Source: JAEUMD01 sp036768475
Lineage (GTDB): Bacteria > Pseudomonadota > Alphaproteobacteria > Rhizobiales > Hyphomicrobiaceae
Length of the DNA: 64,000 nucleotides
Direction: 5' to 3'
NCBI GenBank assembly: GCA_036768475.1
Contig: DAIPMW010000009.1
Location: 62,001-126,000, forward strand
The notes under the pieces were generated by a model. That model worked only from the letters and a program-made list of their open reading frames with translations. It was not told the origin of the DNA and did not search any database. This document shows positions 9,351 through 19,077 of this stretch, piece by piece (the stretch's first letter is position 1; each line of letters opens with the position of its first letter). A program made the position numbers and the translations under genes.

Positions 9351-10901
9351 ATGAGCCTTCTTTTCCGCGTCATCTACGCCGCACACGCCAACGGCACCCA
9401 TCACAAGCTGGCGCTCGATGCGCTGCAGCGGCTGGCACGCGCCGATGCCGACGCCTGGCAGCGCCTGTTCCTCAAGCACGCAGAGCTTTACCTGGAAGGC
9501 TCCAAGACGCCCGACACCACATTCAAGGACTTCAAGAACCACGTCCTCCACGTCCGTGACGGCTATTGGGGCGGCGCGCCGGAACAGGCAGCAAGCTGGT
9601 ACGCAGATCTCGTGGAAGCCCTCGCGCAACGCAACTGGCCACAAGCCGTCTGGTGCGCCGGTATTCTCAGCCACTATTACACCGATCCAATCCATCCATT
9701 TCACACCGCACAGTCGGAAGCGGAAAACAATATCCACCGCGCCGTCGAGTGGTCCATCAATCGCGATTACGACAACTTGAAGCGCGAGGCCGAGGTGTTG
9801 GCTCGCACGCGGCTCGTCGAGGCGCCGACGGGCGCGGACTGGCTGAAGGATTTCGTTTGCCAGGGGGCCGAGAAAGCCAATGCCCAGTACGAGCGTCTGA
9901 TCGCTCACTATGATTTCAACATCGGCGTCGTCGATCCTCCTGCAGGTCTCGACCCGATTGCTCGCGATCTATTGGGCGACCTCATTCTTTATGCGGCGGA
10001 CGGTTTCGCGCGCGTGCTCGAACGCGCCATTGCTGAATCCGGTGTGACACCGCCGAACGTTTCGCTGGCTCTCGACACGGTCCTTGCCAGCCTCAAAATC
10101 CCGCGAAAGTGGGTGCAGAAGAAATTGGCTGATGCCGAGGATCGCCGTATCGTCGAAGCGATGTACGACGAGTTGATGGAAACCGGCCAGGTTGAGCATA
10201 CGCTGCCCGAGGACGATCGCATCGTCCGAGACATCCACGCCAGGGAAGTCGTTGCCGTTCGCAACGCAAAGTGGGCGGCCAAACGCGCGCAGCGCCTGCC
10301 GTCTGGGACCAAGGCTGCGGGAACGCTCGCCGCGAGCCTCGACACGCAGTCGCCCGCCGCGCCGGCCGGCATGACGCCGGCGCAAGCACCCAACGGCCCT
10401 AGCCCGGCAGCCGAGCCGATCACACCATCAGCGCACTTGGCCACGCAGGCTTATACAGAACCTCATGGCGGCCTGCGCATCCACCTCGCACCCGCAGACG
10501 ATATCGAGCGCGCACCCTCCATCGGTCCAAAGACCGCCGAGCGCTTTTACCGGATCGGCATACGCACCGTGGGCGAGTTCCTCGAAGCCGACGCGTCGGC
10601 TACCGCCGAACTGATCGACGCATCCCACATTGATCCTGAAACGATCGCGGACTGGCAGGACCAAGCGCATCTCGTGATGGCGGTTCCGGGATTGAGGGGC
10701 GGGCACGCGCAACTCCTGGTCGGTGCCGGCTTCCATACCGTCGCCTCCATTGCCGAGGCCGACCCCACCGCACTTTCTGCCGACATCCTGAAATTTGCCT
10801 CAACCCCCCAGGGACAGCGCATCCTACGGGACGGCCCTCCCCCCGACGTCGCGCGCATCAAAAGCTGGATCGACGGCGCCGCCGCCGCGCTTGCCGCATG
10901 A
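9351..10901 (+). CDS. Zinc phospholipase C-like protein with helix-hairpin-helix tail (DUF4332-like)
   Basis: A 516-residue two-part protein. Residues 1-260 resemble the zinc-dependent phospholipase C / S1-P1 nuclease fold: the metal-binding pattern SHYYTDPIHPFHTAQSE is typical, with further histidines in HANGTHHKLALDAL and HRAVEW. A linker rich in Ala and Pro follows (about 350-400). The C-terminus has two helix-hairpin-helix-like repeats (PSIGPKTAERFYRIGIRTV and VPGLRGGHAQLLVGAGFHTV), as in DUF4332. There is no signal peptide, unusual for a secreted phospholipase, so a cytosolic nucleic-acid or lipid role is open. ATG 9351 has GGAG at 9338; a longer frame back to 9207 lacks domain content. 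The stop overlaps the next ATG. Confidence 0.8.
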   Translation: MSLLFRVIYAAHANGTHHKLALDALQRLARADADAWQRLFLKHAELYLEGSKTPDTTFKDFKNHVLHVRDGYWGGAPEQAASWYADLVEALAQRNWPQAVWCAGILSHYYTDPIHPFHTAQSEAENNIHRAVEWSINRDYDNLKREAEVLARTRLVEAPTGADWLKDFVCQGAEKANAQYERLIAHYDFNIGVVDPPAGLDPIARDLLGDLILYAADGFARVLERAIAESGVTPPNVSLALDTVLASLKIPRKWVQKKLADAEDRRIVEAMYDELMETGQVEHTLPEDDRIVRDIHAREVVAVRNAKWAAKRAQRLPSGTKAAGTLAASLDTQSPAAPAGMTPAQAPNGPSPAAEPITPSAHLATQAYTEPHGGLRIHLAPADDIERAPSIGPKTAERFYRIGIRTVGEFLEADASATAELIDASHIDPETIADWQDQAHLVMAVPGLRGGHAQLLVGAGFHTVASIAEADPTALSADILKFASTPQGQRILRDGPPPDVARIKSWIDGAAAALAA

Positions 10902-11104
10902 AACGCCGCATCATCGGTTTCTACGAGGATATCGAAGGCTACTTCGTTGCCATGCTCGAATGCGGTCACGAGCAGCATGTGCGCCATAAGCCGCCGCTGG
11001 TCGAACGCCCGTGGGTTTTGACCGAGGAAGGCCGTAAATCCCGCATTGGCCTTGAACTCGATTGCCCCGAATGCGATCGCGATCAGATTTCGGTGGAAAG
11101 CTGA
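10898..11104 (+). CDS. DUF3565 family protein
   Basis: A 68-residue protein of the DUF3565 family, function unknown. The family pattern is almost complete: MKRRIIGFYEDIEGYFVA, LECGHEQHVRHKPPL, ERPWVLTEEGR and a C-terminal LDCPEC. The Cys-His spacing (CGH...H...CPEC) suggests a zinc site. Its ATG overlaps the TGA of the phospholipase-like gene, so the two are translationally coupled. Confidence 0.88.
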   Translation: MKRRIIGFYEDIEGYFVAMLECGHEQHVRHKPPLVERPWVLTEEGRKSRIGLELDCPECDRDQISVES

Positions 11105-11265
11105 GGCATCTCGGACACGGCGCGATCAAGTTTATATCATCGCCGTGCGCCTGCCCCAGAAATTCCCAAGTCCGGCGCCCAAGTCGTCGTCGAGGTCGCA
11201 AGAAAGCTCAGTTGCTGAGTCATCGATGAGCTTGGACGGAAGCCGGGCATGGAGGGAATGTGAAC

Positions 11266-11853
11266 ATGGCGACGCCTGACCCTATTCGAGAGCAAATTTT
11301 GTCCCATGGGCTTGGCATCGCCAGCAGGCAGGGCCTCACTGCCCTGACGATGGGCACACTGGCGCGCGAGCTTGAGCTGCCGCGAAGCGGACTTACCGGC
11401 CACTTCGCCGATCGCGAAAGCCTGCAGCTCGGCGTGCTCGAGCAGGCCACGTCTCTGTTCCTGCGCGACGTCGCGAATGCCTCATTGGGTGCGCCCGCCG
11501 GCGAAGCGCGCCTGAGGATGCTGTTCGGCCGCTGGATCGCCTGGAGTCGTGCACCGATGCTAAAGGGTGGCTGCCCCTTCGTCCAAGCGAGCCGCCAGGC
11601 TGTCGAACTGGCCGAGCCCGTGCGCACACGCCTTAAGGAAGTGCTCGATGGCTGGTCCGGGATCGTCACCGAAGCAATCCGCGATGCAAAGCGCCTCGGC
11701 CAGTTCCGCGCCGATATCGACTGCGAGCAAATGGTATTTGAGCTTTATGGCCTATACCTCAGCCACCACTTCTTCCATTGGTACATGAAAGACACGGCCG
11801 CCGAGGCGCGCACGCTCAAGGCTTTCGAGCGGCTCCTCGTGTCTAGTCATTGA
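11266..11853 (+). CDS. TetR/AcrR family regulator
   Basis: A 195-residue transcriptional repressor-type protein. The N-terminal helix-turn-helix is clear (REQILSHGLGIASRQGLTALTMGTLARELELPRSGLTGHFADRESL), with the usual FADRE-type end of the DNA-binding domain near residue 45. The C-terminal ligand domain contains GGCPFVQASRQA, seen in one subgroup of TetR proteins. ATG 11266 has GGAGGG at 11251 with 9-nt spacing; a GTG at 11260 is the alternative. No obvious operator palindrome or target gene beside it was identified. Confidence 0.9.
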   Translation: MATPDPIREQILSHGLGIASRQGLTALTMGTLARELELPRSGLTGHFADRESLQLGVLEQATSLFLRDVANASLGAPAGEARLRMLFGRWIAWSRAPMLKGGCPFVQASRQAVELAEPVRTRLKEVLDGWSGIVTEAIRDAKRLGQFRADIDCEQMVFELYGLYLSHHFFHWYMKDTAAEARTLKAFERLLVSSH

Positions 11854-11946
11854 GGCAGATTCCACGCGAGCCTTGAATTCGCAGCCAATTGATGCCACGT
11901 CGAACGGCAGAACGTGATTACGAATGCGAATGCGGAGGATGCGCAG

Positions 11947-12333
11947 ATGTCATACTACCTCGCCAAGACCGTCTCGAAGACCTACGACGAGGCACTTGCT
12001 GCCGCCACCGAGGCGCTGAAAAGTGAGGGGTTCGGCATCCTGACCGAGATCGACGTCAAGGAAACGCTGAAGAAGAAACTCGACGTCGATTTCCCCAAGT
12101 ACAAGATCCTCGGCGCCTGCAACCCGCCTCTCGCACTGAAGGCGTTGAGTGCGGAAAACCAAGTTGGCGTTCTGCTGCCTTGCAACGTTGTCGTGCAGGA
12201 ACACGCCGACGGCCGCGTCGAGGTTTCGGCGATGGATCCCGCCGGCGCCATGGCCATGATCGGCAATAAGGAACTCGACGCGATCGCCAGCGATGTACGC
12301 ACGCGCCTTGAGCGCGTCCTTGAGAAACTCTGA
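11947..12333 (+). CDS. DUF302 domain protein
   Basis: A 128-residue protein of the DUF302 family, a small alpha/beta domain of unknown function. The whole protein is the domain: MSYYLAKTVSKTYDEALAAATEAL, GFGILTEIDVKETLKKKLDVDF, KILGACNPPLALKALSAENQVGVLLPCNVVVQEH and MDPAGAMAMIG. The single Cys in LGACNPP is characteristic. The start at 11947 has GGAGGAT at 11934; the frame is open back to 11914. No signal peptide is visible. A second, lipoprotein-type DUF302 gene lies at 30299. Confidence 0.9.
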   Translation: MSYYLAKTVSKTYDEALAAATEALKSEGFGILTEIDVKETLKKKLDVDFPKYKILGACNPPLALKALSAENQVGVLLPCNVVVQEHADGRVEVSAMDPAGAMAMIGNKELDAIASDVRTRLERVLEKL

Positions 12334-12528
12334 TATCCTTCGGCCCGGCGGCAGCGCCGCCGTTGCGTACGCAGCCACGGCGGCGAGCTGCCTGGGCTGG
12401 CGTCAAGATTCCGGCGAACGCGGCGCCCAATCGGCGCTGCCGGATTTCGGCATTTTTCGGCGCACGCTCGTTGTGCAACAGCGCGGGCTTGCAAATCGCC
12501 GGCCGACGCGTCACATTGTCACCTGCCG

Positions 12529-12616
12529 AGGGGCGCTGCGCGCACGCAGCTGAGATCTGTCTGGAAGCGGATGGAGCACCCTTAGAACCTGATCCGGGTC
12601 ATGCCGGCGAAGGGAC
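12529..12616 (+). promoter_or_regulatory. TPP riboswitch (THI element)
   Basis: A thiamine pyrophosphate-sensing leader. The conserved blocks appear in order: GGGGCGCTGCG, then GCTGAGA at 12549, then ACCCTTAGAACCTGATC near 12578-12594, then GGGTCATGCCGGCGAAGGGA. These correspond to the P2/J and P4/P5 parts of the family consensus. It lies about 115 nt before the first gene of the thiC operon. A hairpin at 12675-12701 between the aptamer and the first start codon has no T-tract, so control of translation start is more likely than termination. Confidence 0.95.
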
Positions 12617-12674
12617 GGGATCCGACCCAACCCAATTCCCTCCGTCTTGCTGGCTCCGGTCTCGATTGCATGGC

Positions 12675-12701
12675 GCTTTGCCCGTTCATGAACGGCAAAG
12701 C
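12675..12701 (+). promoter_or_regulatory. Expression-platform hairpin after the TPP riboswitch
   Basis: GCTTTGCC-CGTT-CATG-AACGGCAAAGC forms an 11-bp stem with one bulged C and a CATG loop. It sits between the aptamer and the GGAGG ribosome site at 12718. There is no U-run, so it is not an intrinsic terminator. Confidence 0.55.
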
Positions 12702-12730
12702 CCGGCGTCACTCGCATGGAGGCTCCAGTG

Positions 12731-13126
12731 GTGCATAACGATGACCTGTCACGCTTCCTGGCCAAACTAATGGGCCCGACGTTACTGGCGATGTCGGCGG
12801 CCATATTGATGAACCGCCACGCCATGCAGCAGATCGCCGCTCAGGTCGCGAACGATTACGCGGTGATTTTCTTGTCAGGCATCCTGCTGCTCGTGGCAGG
12901 CCTTGCCATCGTGCACGCCCACAACATCTGGTCGGGATGGCCCGCACTCGTCACCGCGCTCGGCTGGCTCGCCATCATTGGTGGGCTGATACGCATGTTT
13001 CTCTTCCAGCACGCATCCGAAATCGCGAACAAATTCGTTGCCGCACCTGCAACCATCTTCGTAGCCGCCAGTGTCATGCTGACGCTCGGGGCGTTCCTCA
13101 CCACCAAGGCCTATCGACTGTTGTAA
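12731..13126 (+). CDS. Four-helix membrane protein, first gene of thiC operon
   Basis: A 131-residue membrane protein that I do not recognise. Four hydrophobic segments are visible: LMGPTLLAMSAAILM, VIFLSGILLLVAGLAIVHA, ALVTALGWLAIIGGLIRMF and IFVAASVMLTLGAFLTT. I chose GTG 12731 because GGAGG at 12718-12722 then has 8-nt spacing; GTG 12728 or ATG 12716 are possible but place the ribosome site too close or inside the gene. It is the first gene after the TPP riboswitch and should respond to thiamine. A transport or permease-partner role is a guess from context; it is shorter than known thiamine or HMP transporters. Confidence 0.75.
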   Translation: MHNDDLSRFLAKLMGPTLLAMSAAILMNRHAMQQIAAQVANDYAVIFLSGILLLVAGLAIVHAHNIWSGWPALVTALGWLAIIGGLIRMFLFQHASEIANKFVAAPATIFVAASVMLTLGAFLTTKAYRLL

Positions 13127-13152
13127 GATTTGACCGCGCCACGAGTACGCCC

Positions 13153-13613
13153 GTGACCTTGAATGACTATAACCGGTTCTGCCGCACACTTCCCGCCACG
13201 ACGCACGTTGTGCAGTGGGGTGGCGCTCACGTCTGGAAGATCGGTGCAAAGGTCTTCGCTATCGGCCGCGATAATGAGGACGGCAGCGAACTCTACGTCA
13301 CGTTCAAGTGCTCACCCATGAGCTACGAGATGCTGGCCGAAATGCCCGGCTGCCGCCCGGCGCCTTATCTCGCCTCACGCGGCATGAAGTGGATCCAGCG
13401 CACCTCCAATGAAGCTCTCGACGACGCTGGCCTCAAGGACTATCTCCGCGCCAGCCATGCACTCGTCGCGGCAGCACTACCGAAACGCACACGCGAAGCT
13501 CTGCGTTTGAACGTCATGAGCGACGCAAGACCGGCACTAAATTCACCTGAAAAGACCAAGGCTGCGGCACGCGCCGCGCCTCAACGCGCCGCACAGCGCA
13601 AGGGAGCAACGCG

Positions 13614-13617
<4 letters not shown>
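13153..13617 (+). CDS. MmcQ/YjbR family DNA-binding-like protein
   Basis: A 154-residue member of the MmcQ/YjbR family (CyaY-like fold). The pattern is LNDYNRFCRTLPATTHVVQWGGAHVWKIGAKVFAIG, then LYVTFKCSPMSYEML, PAPYLASRGMKWIQ and LKDYLRASHALVAAALPKRTR. The last ~30 residues are Ala/Arg-rich and probably disordered. GTG 13153 is chosen because the family begins with this segment; the frame is open further upstream into the preceding gene. The stop overlaps thiC's ATG (ATGA at 13614), so it is coupled to thiC. What it does for thiamine synthesis is not known to me. Confidence 0.85.
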
Positions 13618-15524
<1,907 letters not shown>

Positions 15525-15527
<3 letters not shown>

Positions 15528-15572
15528 TGCATGTTTAGCTGAAGTGTGTAGCGGTTTCGTTGAAAAACATGC
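15525..15572 (+). repeat. Half copy of two-hairpin repeat (hairpin 1 only)
   Basis: TAGTGCATGTTTAGCTGAAG and following bases match the first hairpin of the repeat at 18957, ending in AAAAACATGC. The linker and second hairpin are missing. The first three bases are the thiC stop codon. Confidence 0.8.
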
Positions 15573-15641
15573 CCGCCTTGACCCCGCCGCGAACAGTGGC
15601 AAGATGTTATCTATCGTCAACAACCGAAAGGAGGTGATCCG

Positions 15642-15719
15642 ATGTCGAGTGGGATTCTTGAGGCTGCGATATCGCGGTCGCTGGATTGGACGCGGTTTCA
15701 CCTCACGGTGACTGGCTAG
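15642..15719 (+). CDS. 25-residue ORF behind a near-perfect anti-16S Shine-Dalgarno
   Basis: A 25-codon frame, MSSGILEAAISRSLDWTRF then HLTVTG, ending TAG. The leader GAAAGGAGGTGATCC (15626-15640) is complementary to 15 nt of the alphaproteobacterial 16S 3' end (GGATCACCTCCTTTC, recalled from general knowledge) and sits 7 nt before the ATG. TCACCTC at 15698-15704 inside the ORF can pair with GAGGTGA and mask the site. A strong terminator follows at 15778. I do not recognise the peptide; it could be a translated micro-protein, a leader, or a structured RNA whose main feature is the ribosome-binding sequence. Confidence 0.6.
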   Translation: MSSGILEAAISRSLDWTRFHLTVTG

Positions 15720-15777
15720 CGACAATTTCGGCAACTTGCGCGCATGGCGTCAAAACCTGTCGCGCCTCGTTCCACGG

Positions 15778-15808
15778 AGGGCTGCCCAAAAGGCAGCCCT
15801 TTGTTTTT
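15778..15808 (+). terminator. Intrinsic terminator of the mini-unit
   Basis: AGGGCTGCC-CAAAA-GGCAGCCCT followed by TTGTTTTT: a 9-bp GC-rich stem with a five-base loop and a U-tract on the plus strand. Confidence 0.9.
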
Positions 15809-16182
15809 CAAGCGCACCAGCTCATCCCTCATGCCTCTCTTCGGGCCATAGCGTTTCGGGATTGGATTAAACCTCATCACCATTGCCGCCAGTGTCGGCC
15901 GGCAACGCTCGCAATCCAAAAATCGGCCAACGCCTCAAGCTGGTTGCCTCGTCTTCGCCCGTCAGTGCGCCCGCATGCAGCGCCACGCCGGACCACGTCA
16001 GCTGGTCTATGCTGGGCATCGGCCCGTTGTCGTTGCGAAATTTGGCAGCGGGTCGCAACATGGGTGCCATTCTGCCACACTACACCCGAGATTCGATTTG
16101 GACCGCATCCGCACAGTGGCTCGCCGCCATCCAGTCTGGAAGATTATGCCCCCGGTACGCTTCCATGAAAAAGGGGTCTCCC
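15809..16182. other. Gap with no gene recognised
   Basis: Between the terminator and the next gene. A minus-strand frame (15716-15919) has protein-like stretches but runs through the terminator hairpin. The long plus frame from 15883 is only an upstream extension of the next gene. Confidence 0.5.
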
Positions 16183-16734
16183 ATGTATCGTTTTCTCAGC
16201 TTGGCGGCTGCGTCGCTGGCCATGTTCATTGCGTCCATCAGCGCGCTATCGGCAAAGGAGTGCAAATCCGACGTCGTGATCGCAGAGGGCGAGCCATTCC
16301 TCTCGCGTTCGCTTGGCGCATATCAAAGTTCGCTGTTCGCCTGGCGCAAGGCCGCCGAGGCCAAAGCCGGTCCAGGCTTCCAGTCCTGGCGCGTCGCCGA
16401 GGATCGCAAGATCGATTGCGAGCAGATCAAGGTCGACGGCAACAAAAAGAGGTGGGTCTGCACCCGCTCTGCGCGCCCGTGCAAGAATGCGCTGGCAGGC
16501 CCGATCGGTGGGGATAAACCGAAGTTCGACCGCATCCTGCGCCGTGGCGACAAGGGCGACGATGTCAAGAAGCTTCAGGAGCTGCTGAACGAACTGGGCT
16601 ACGAGATCAAGGTCGACGGCGACTACGGCCGCGCCACCAAGGAAGCCGTCCGCGACTTCCAGAAGAAGAATAATCTGGATGCGGATGGGAACTTCGGCCC
16701 CAAGACCGCCGACGTTCTGCTCTCGAAAGTGTGA
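16183..16734 (+). CDS. Secreted peptidoglycan-binding domain protein
   Basis: A 183-residue exported protein. A signal peptide (YRFLSLAAASLAMFIASISALSA, cleavage about residue 24) is followed by a Cys-containing region of unknown type (four cysteines: KECKSD, IDCEQ, WVCTRSARPCKN) and a C-terminal PG_binding_1 domain (LRRGDKGDDVKKLQELLNELG, VDGDYGRATKEAVRDFQKKNNL, GNFGPKTADVLL). It probably binds the cell wall in the periplasm. ATG 16183 has AGGGG at the right distance; ATG 16165 is an alternative, and the frame extends to 15883 without relevant content. An intrinsic terminator follows. Confidence 0.88.
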   Translation: MYRFLSLAAASLAMFIASISALSAKECKSDVVIAEGEPFLSRSLGAYQSSLFAWRKAAEAKAGPGFQSWRVAEDRKIDCEQIKVDGNKKRWVCTRSARPCKNALAGPIGGDKPKFDRILRRGDKGDDVKKLQELLNELGYEIKVDGDYGRATKEAVRDFQKKNNLDADGNFGPKTADVLLSKV

Positions 16735-16754
16735 TGCCGGATCGACAGACTGCG

Positions 16755-16778
16755 AGGGGAGGCTCTGGCCTCCCCTTT
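16755..16778 (+). terminator. Intrinsic terminator
   Basis: AGGGGAGGC-TCTG-GCCTCCCCT followed by TT: a 9-bp stem 20 bp after the peptidoglycan-binding gene. The U-tract is short. Confidence 0.75.
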
Positions 16779-16879
16779 GTCATTGATAGGTTTGGAAAAA
16801 TACGTCGGGCGCTCAAATCCGCCCCGAGGCTGGCCATTTGACCCTGGCAGGCACCACATGCTGAAATTGGCCCAGCCGC

Positions 16880-17004
16880 CAGAGCCTGATCGGCTGAGAT
16901 GGAAGCCATTATGCTTCTGCCGAAGCCTGATTGAGGCGACTCAGACAAAGAAATAGAGCAGGCACAACGGCTAGACGTGGTCACTCAAAGTCCGATCTGC
17001 TCTG
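16880..17004 (+). repeat. Two-hairpin repeat, type B
   Basis: AGAGCCTGATCGGCTGAGATGGAAG starts an arrangement like the copy at 20658: hairpin 1 (GAAGC...GCTTC), linker AGACAAAGAAATAGAGCAGG, hairpin 2 ending in CCGATCTGCTCT. Somewhat diverged from the 20658 copy. Confidence 0.8.
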
Positions 17005-17061
17005 ATCGCGGCCAACAAAAAAGAGAGTATGTTCTGTTCAGTCAACAGATGGATTATCATA

Positions 17062-17406
17062 ATGAGCATCATGAGTTACCAGAAACGAACGATCGGGGCC
17101 GCATGTGCGGGCTTCGCGATCCTCTTCGCCGGACCCGCTACCAAGGCAGTGCCTCTTTCACCCGCGGACGCACCTACCCTGGCAACAGGTACCCAACCGG
17201 CCATCGCGGCCGTCAGCGAGCATCGTGAGCGCGGTGACCGGTACGATCATGACGCCGGAAACGTCGAGGTGGATGCGCCGACCACATACGTGCGCAAGCG
17301 CGACGATAATGTTGTCGTCGAAGCGCCGTTTACCTCGGTTGAGCGCTCCAATTCGGGCGTGCGTGTGCGCGCGCCCTTCGTAGATCTCTGGGTGCCCCAC
17401 CGCTGA
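17062..17406 (+). CDS. Small secreted protein of unknown function
   Basis: A protein of about 114 residues. An N-terminal hydrophobic segment (IGAACAGFAILFAGPATKA) looks like a signal peptide. The mature part has a repeated motif: VEVDAPTTYV, VVVEAPFTSVERS, VRVRAPFVDLWVP, three beta-like units with a common V-x-V-x-AP-(F/T)-x-x-V core. The start is ambiguous between ATG 17029, 17062 and 17071; none has a strong ribosome site. Similar short proteins seem usual in Hyphomicrobiales, but I know no function. The type-A repeat in reverse lies 7 bp downstream. Confidence 0.65.
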   Translation: MSIMSYQKRTIGAACAGFAILFAGPATKAVPLSPADAPTLATGTQPAIAAVSEHRERGDRYDHDAGNVEVDAPTTYVRKRDDNVVVEAPFTSVERSNSGVRVRAPFVDLWVPHR

Positions 17407-17413
17407 TCAGCAC

Positions 17414-17519
17414 TAGATCGCGTTCATGTTTCCGTTAAACGTGAACGCGATCCAGCACCTTGTTCTGAGCCATGTTTTTCACGCTGAACCGCTGCACACT
17501 GCAGCTGAACATGCTCTAG
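17414..17519 (-). repeat. Two-hairpin repeat, type A
   Basis: Reverse-oriented complete copy: hairpin 2 GATCGCGTTCATG...CGTGAACGCGATC, linker CAGCACCTTGTTCTGAGC, hairpin 1 to GAACATGCTCTA. In hairpin 2 the change to CGTGAACG leaves a G-T wobble opposite CGTTCATG. Confidence 0.9.
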
Positions 17520-17600
17520 GCGCAGTCGGCGCGAATACCGCCGCCTGCGCGCTCGCCTTCTGTCGCACGCCAATCCCCAGTCAATTACGGATCCTCCATC

Positions 17601-18113
17601 ATGGACGCAGATGCCCTGAAGGCCCTCCAGGCGCCACTCAAGGACAAATATCGCGAGGACGCTGCCTCGGCCCTGATAACATTGCGCGCGCAAGGCGCCA
17701 TCGGCGAAGGCTTGACGTGCTCCGTGTCAACAGCGCGCGCAATGGTCGAGGCAGGACTGCACCCCGCGACTGGTGGCAGTGGTCTGCACGCTTGCTCCGG
17801 TGACATGCTGCTCGATGCGCTCGTCGCCTGTGCCGGCGTCACGCTCAATGCAGTGGCAACCGCCCTGAAGCTCGATGTCCGTGGCGCGCGTGTCACCGCC
17901 GAAGGCGATCTCGACTTCCGCGGCACACTCGGAGTCTCTCGAGACGCTCCCGTCGGCTTTCGCGCCATTCGTCTCAGCTTCGAGGTCGATGGAGATCTGA
18001 GCGAAGAGGAGCAGGCCACGCTGCTCAAGCTGACCGAGCGTTATTGCGTTGTGTTCCAGACATTGAAAAGCCCTGCCGCCTTCGACGTCAAATTGACGGC
18101 GCACCCAGCCTGA
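17601..18113 (+). CDS. OsmC family protein
   Basis: A 170-residue OsmC/Ohr superfamily protein, a thiol-dependent peroxidase fold. Two cysteines are placed as in the family: C65 in GLHACSGDML and C77 in LDALVACAGVTLNAVA, the second at the start of the long central helix. The C-terminal part reads RAIRLSFEVDGDLSEEEQATLLKLTERYCVVFQTL. Whether the Cys pair reduces organic hydroperoxides needs family placement; OsmC-like proteins without peroxidase activity exist. No signal peptide, so cytoplasmic. The ATG is 20 bp after GGATCCTCC with no clear ribosome site. Confidence 0.88.
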   Translation: MDADALKALQAPLKDKYREDAASALITLRAQGAIGEGLTCSVSTARAMVEAGLHPATGGSGLHACSGDMLLDALVACAGVTLNAVATALKLDVRGARVTAEGDLDFRGTLGVSRDAPVGFRAIRLSFEVDGDLSEEEQATLLKLTERYCVVFQTLKSPAAFDVKLTAHPA

Positions 18114-18452
18114 TCGTGCCGTCAGATTAACCATATCGCCCCGGAAGATCCCGAACGGGCGCGGCTGCGGCAGCGTATGTGCCATCGATTGCTACAAGCC
18201 TCGACGTGTGCCGTGGAAACAACCACACGCGCGGAACTTTTCGTCTGATACGATCGAGCATCTCGCGCGCTCGACAAGCTCTTGCCGAAAATGCATGGTT
18301 CAAGGGCTAGGCGGCCAGCGTAACTCTGTCTCTCGCGAGGGTCGTCCATCGATGGCGTCATGCGCGGCCCGACTGCGGGTCGAACAGGCTCCCGCACCGT
18401 GCATCATCTGCACTGTGCTTTAATTGAGTATTGCGTTCAGGAGGAATTTAGC
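18114..18452. other. Gap with no gene recognised
   Basis: Between OsmC and bactofilin. The bactofilin frame is open back to 18360, but its ribosome site at 18439 puts the start at 18453. No other coding signal seen. Confidence 0.5.
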
Positions 18453-18959
18453 GTGTTTGGCCGATCAAGCTCGCCGCCCGATCCGTCCCGTCCCGCCGAC
18501 ATGAAGCCTCCGGCGTCGTCGCCGGGCGGCTTTATCCAATCCACGGAGTCTGCGGCCACGCCCAAGCCGCCATCGGTCCCGATGATGCCATCGTCGAACG
18601 CACTACCGACCTCGGTCATCGGCAAGGACCTCCACATCGGCGGCGAGAAGATCATCATCGTTTGCGAGAGCCGTCTGCAAGTCGATGGAGAAATCGTCGG
18701 CGACATCGCAAGCCGCGAAGTCATCATTGGCCAGACCGCCAGCGTCACCGGTTCAGTTGCTGCCGAATCCATCGAGGTGCTGGGCAACGTCAACGGCGCC
18801 ATCAGGGGCATGCGGGTCGCGCTGAAACCGTCGGCCAAGGTGGACGGCGATATCGTCCATCAGATTCTGACGATCGACGAAGGCGCTCATTTCGACGGTC
18901 GCGTCCGCCGCGCCAAGGACGATGGCGAAGTAAGGCCCGTACTGGCCCTGCCAACTTAG
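18453..18959 (+). CDS. Bactofilin (polymer-forming cytoskeletal protein)
   Basis: A 168-residue bactofilin, a self-polymerising beta-helix protein that forms membrane-associated filaments and scaffolds local cell-wall synthesis. Residues 1-50 are a Pro/Ser-rich tail; the beta-helix spans about 52-155 with the usual short repeats (SVIGKDLHIGGE, LQVDGEIVGDI, VIIGQTASVTGSV, IEVLGNVNGAI, VALKPSAKVDGDI, LTIDEGAHFDGRV). GTG 18453 is preceded by AGGAGG at 18440. The TAG stop (18957) is the left end of a type-A repeat. No adjacent peptidase gene, unlike some bactofilin loci. Confidence 0.93.
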   Translation: MFGRSSSPPDPSRPADMKPPASSPGGFIQSTESAATPKPPSVPMMPSSNALPTSVIGKDLHIGGEKIIIVCESRLQVDGEIVGDIASREVIIGQTASVTGSVAAESIEVLGNVNGAIRGMRVALKPSAKVDGDIVHQILTIDEGAHFDGRVRRAKDDGEVRPVLALPT

Positions 18960-19077
18960 AGCATGTTGAGCTGAAGTGTGCAGCGGTTCAGCTTGAAAAG
19001 CATGCTCAAAACAAGGTCCTGGATCGCGTTCATGTTTCCGTCAAACATGAACGCGATTTAAAGCCCGACCTGCTCTA
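18957..19077 (+). repeat. Two-hairpin repeat, type A (reference copy)
   Basis: TAGAGCATGTTGAGCTGAAG to AAAAGCATGC (hairpin 1), linker TCAAAACAAGGTCCTGGA, hairpin 2 TCGCGTTCATG-TTTCCGTCAAA-CATGAACGCGA, then AAGCCCGACCTGCTCTA. The left TAG ends bactofilin; the right CTA ends the minus-strand gene at 19075. Confidence 0.93.

Noticed and set aside
12937..13152. N-terminal extension of the YjbR-type gene back to 12937
   Set aside because: It overlaps the membrane protein gene in another frame; GTG 13153 fits the family start.
15716..15919. Minus-strand frame of 67 residues with protein-like parts (FNPIPKRYGPKRGMRDELV)
   Set aside because: It runs through the intrinsic terminator at 15778-15808 and lacks a ribosome site; likely a GC-driven open frame.
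15883..16182. Upstream extension of the peptidoglycan-binding gene
   Set aside because: The signal peptide and ribosome site place the start at 16183.
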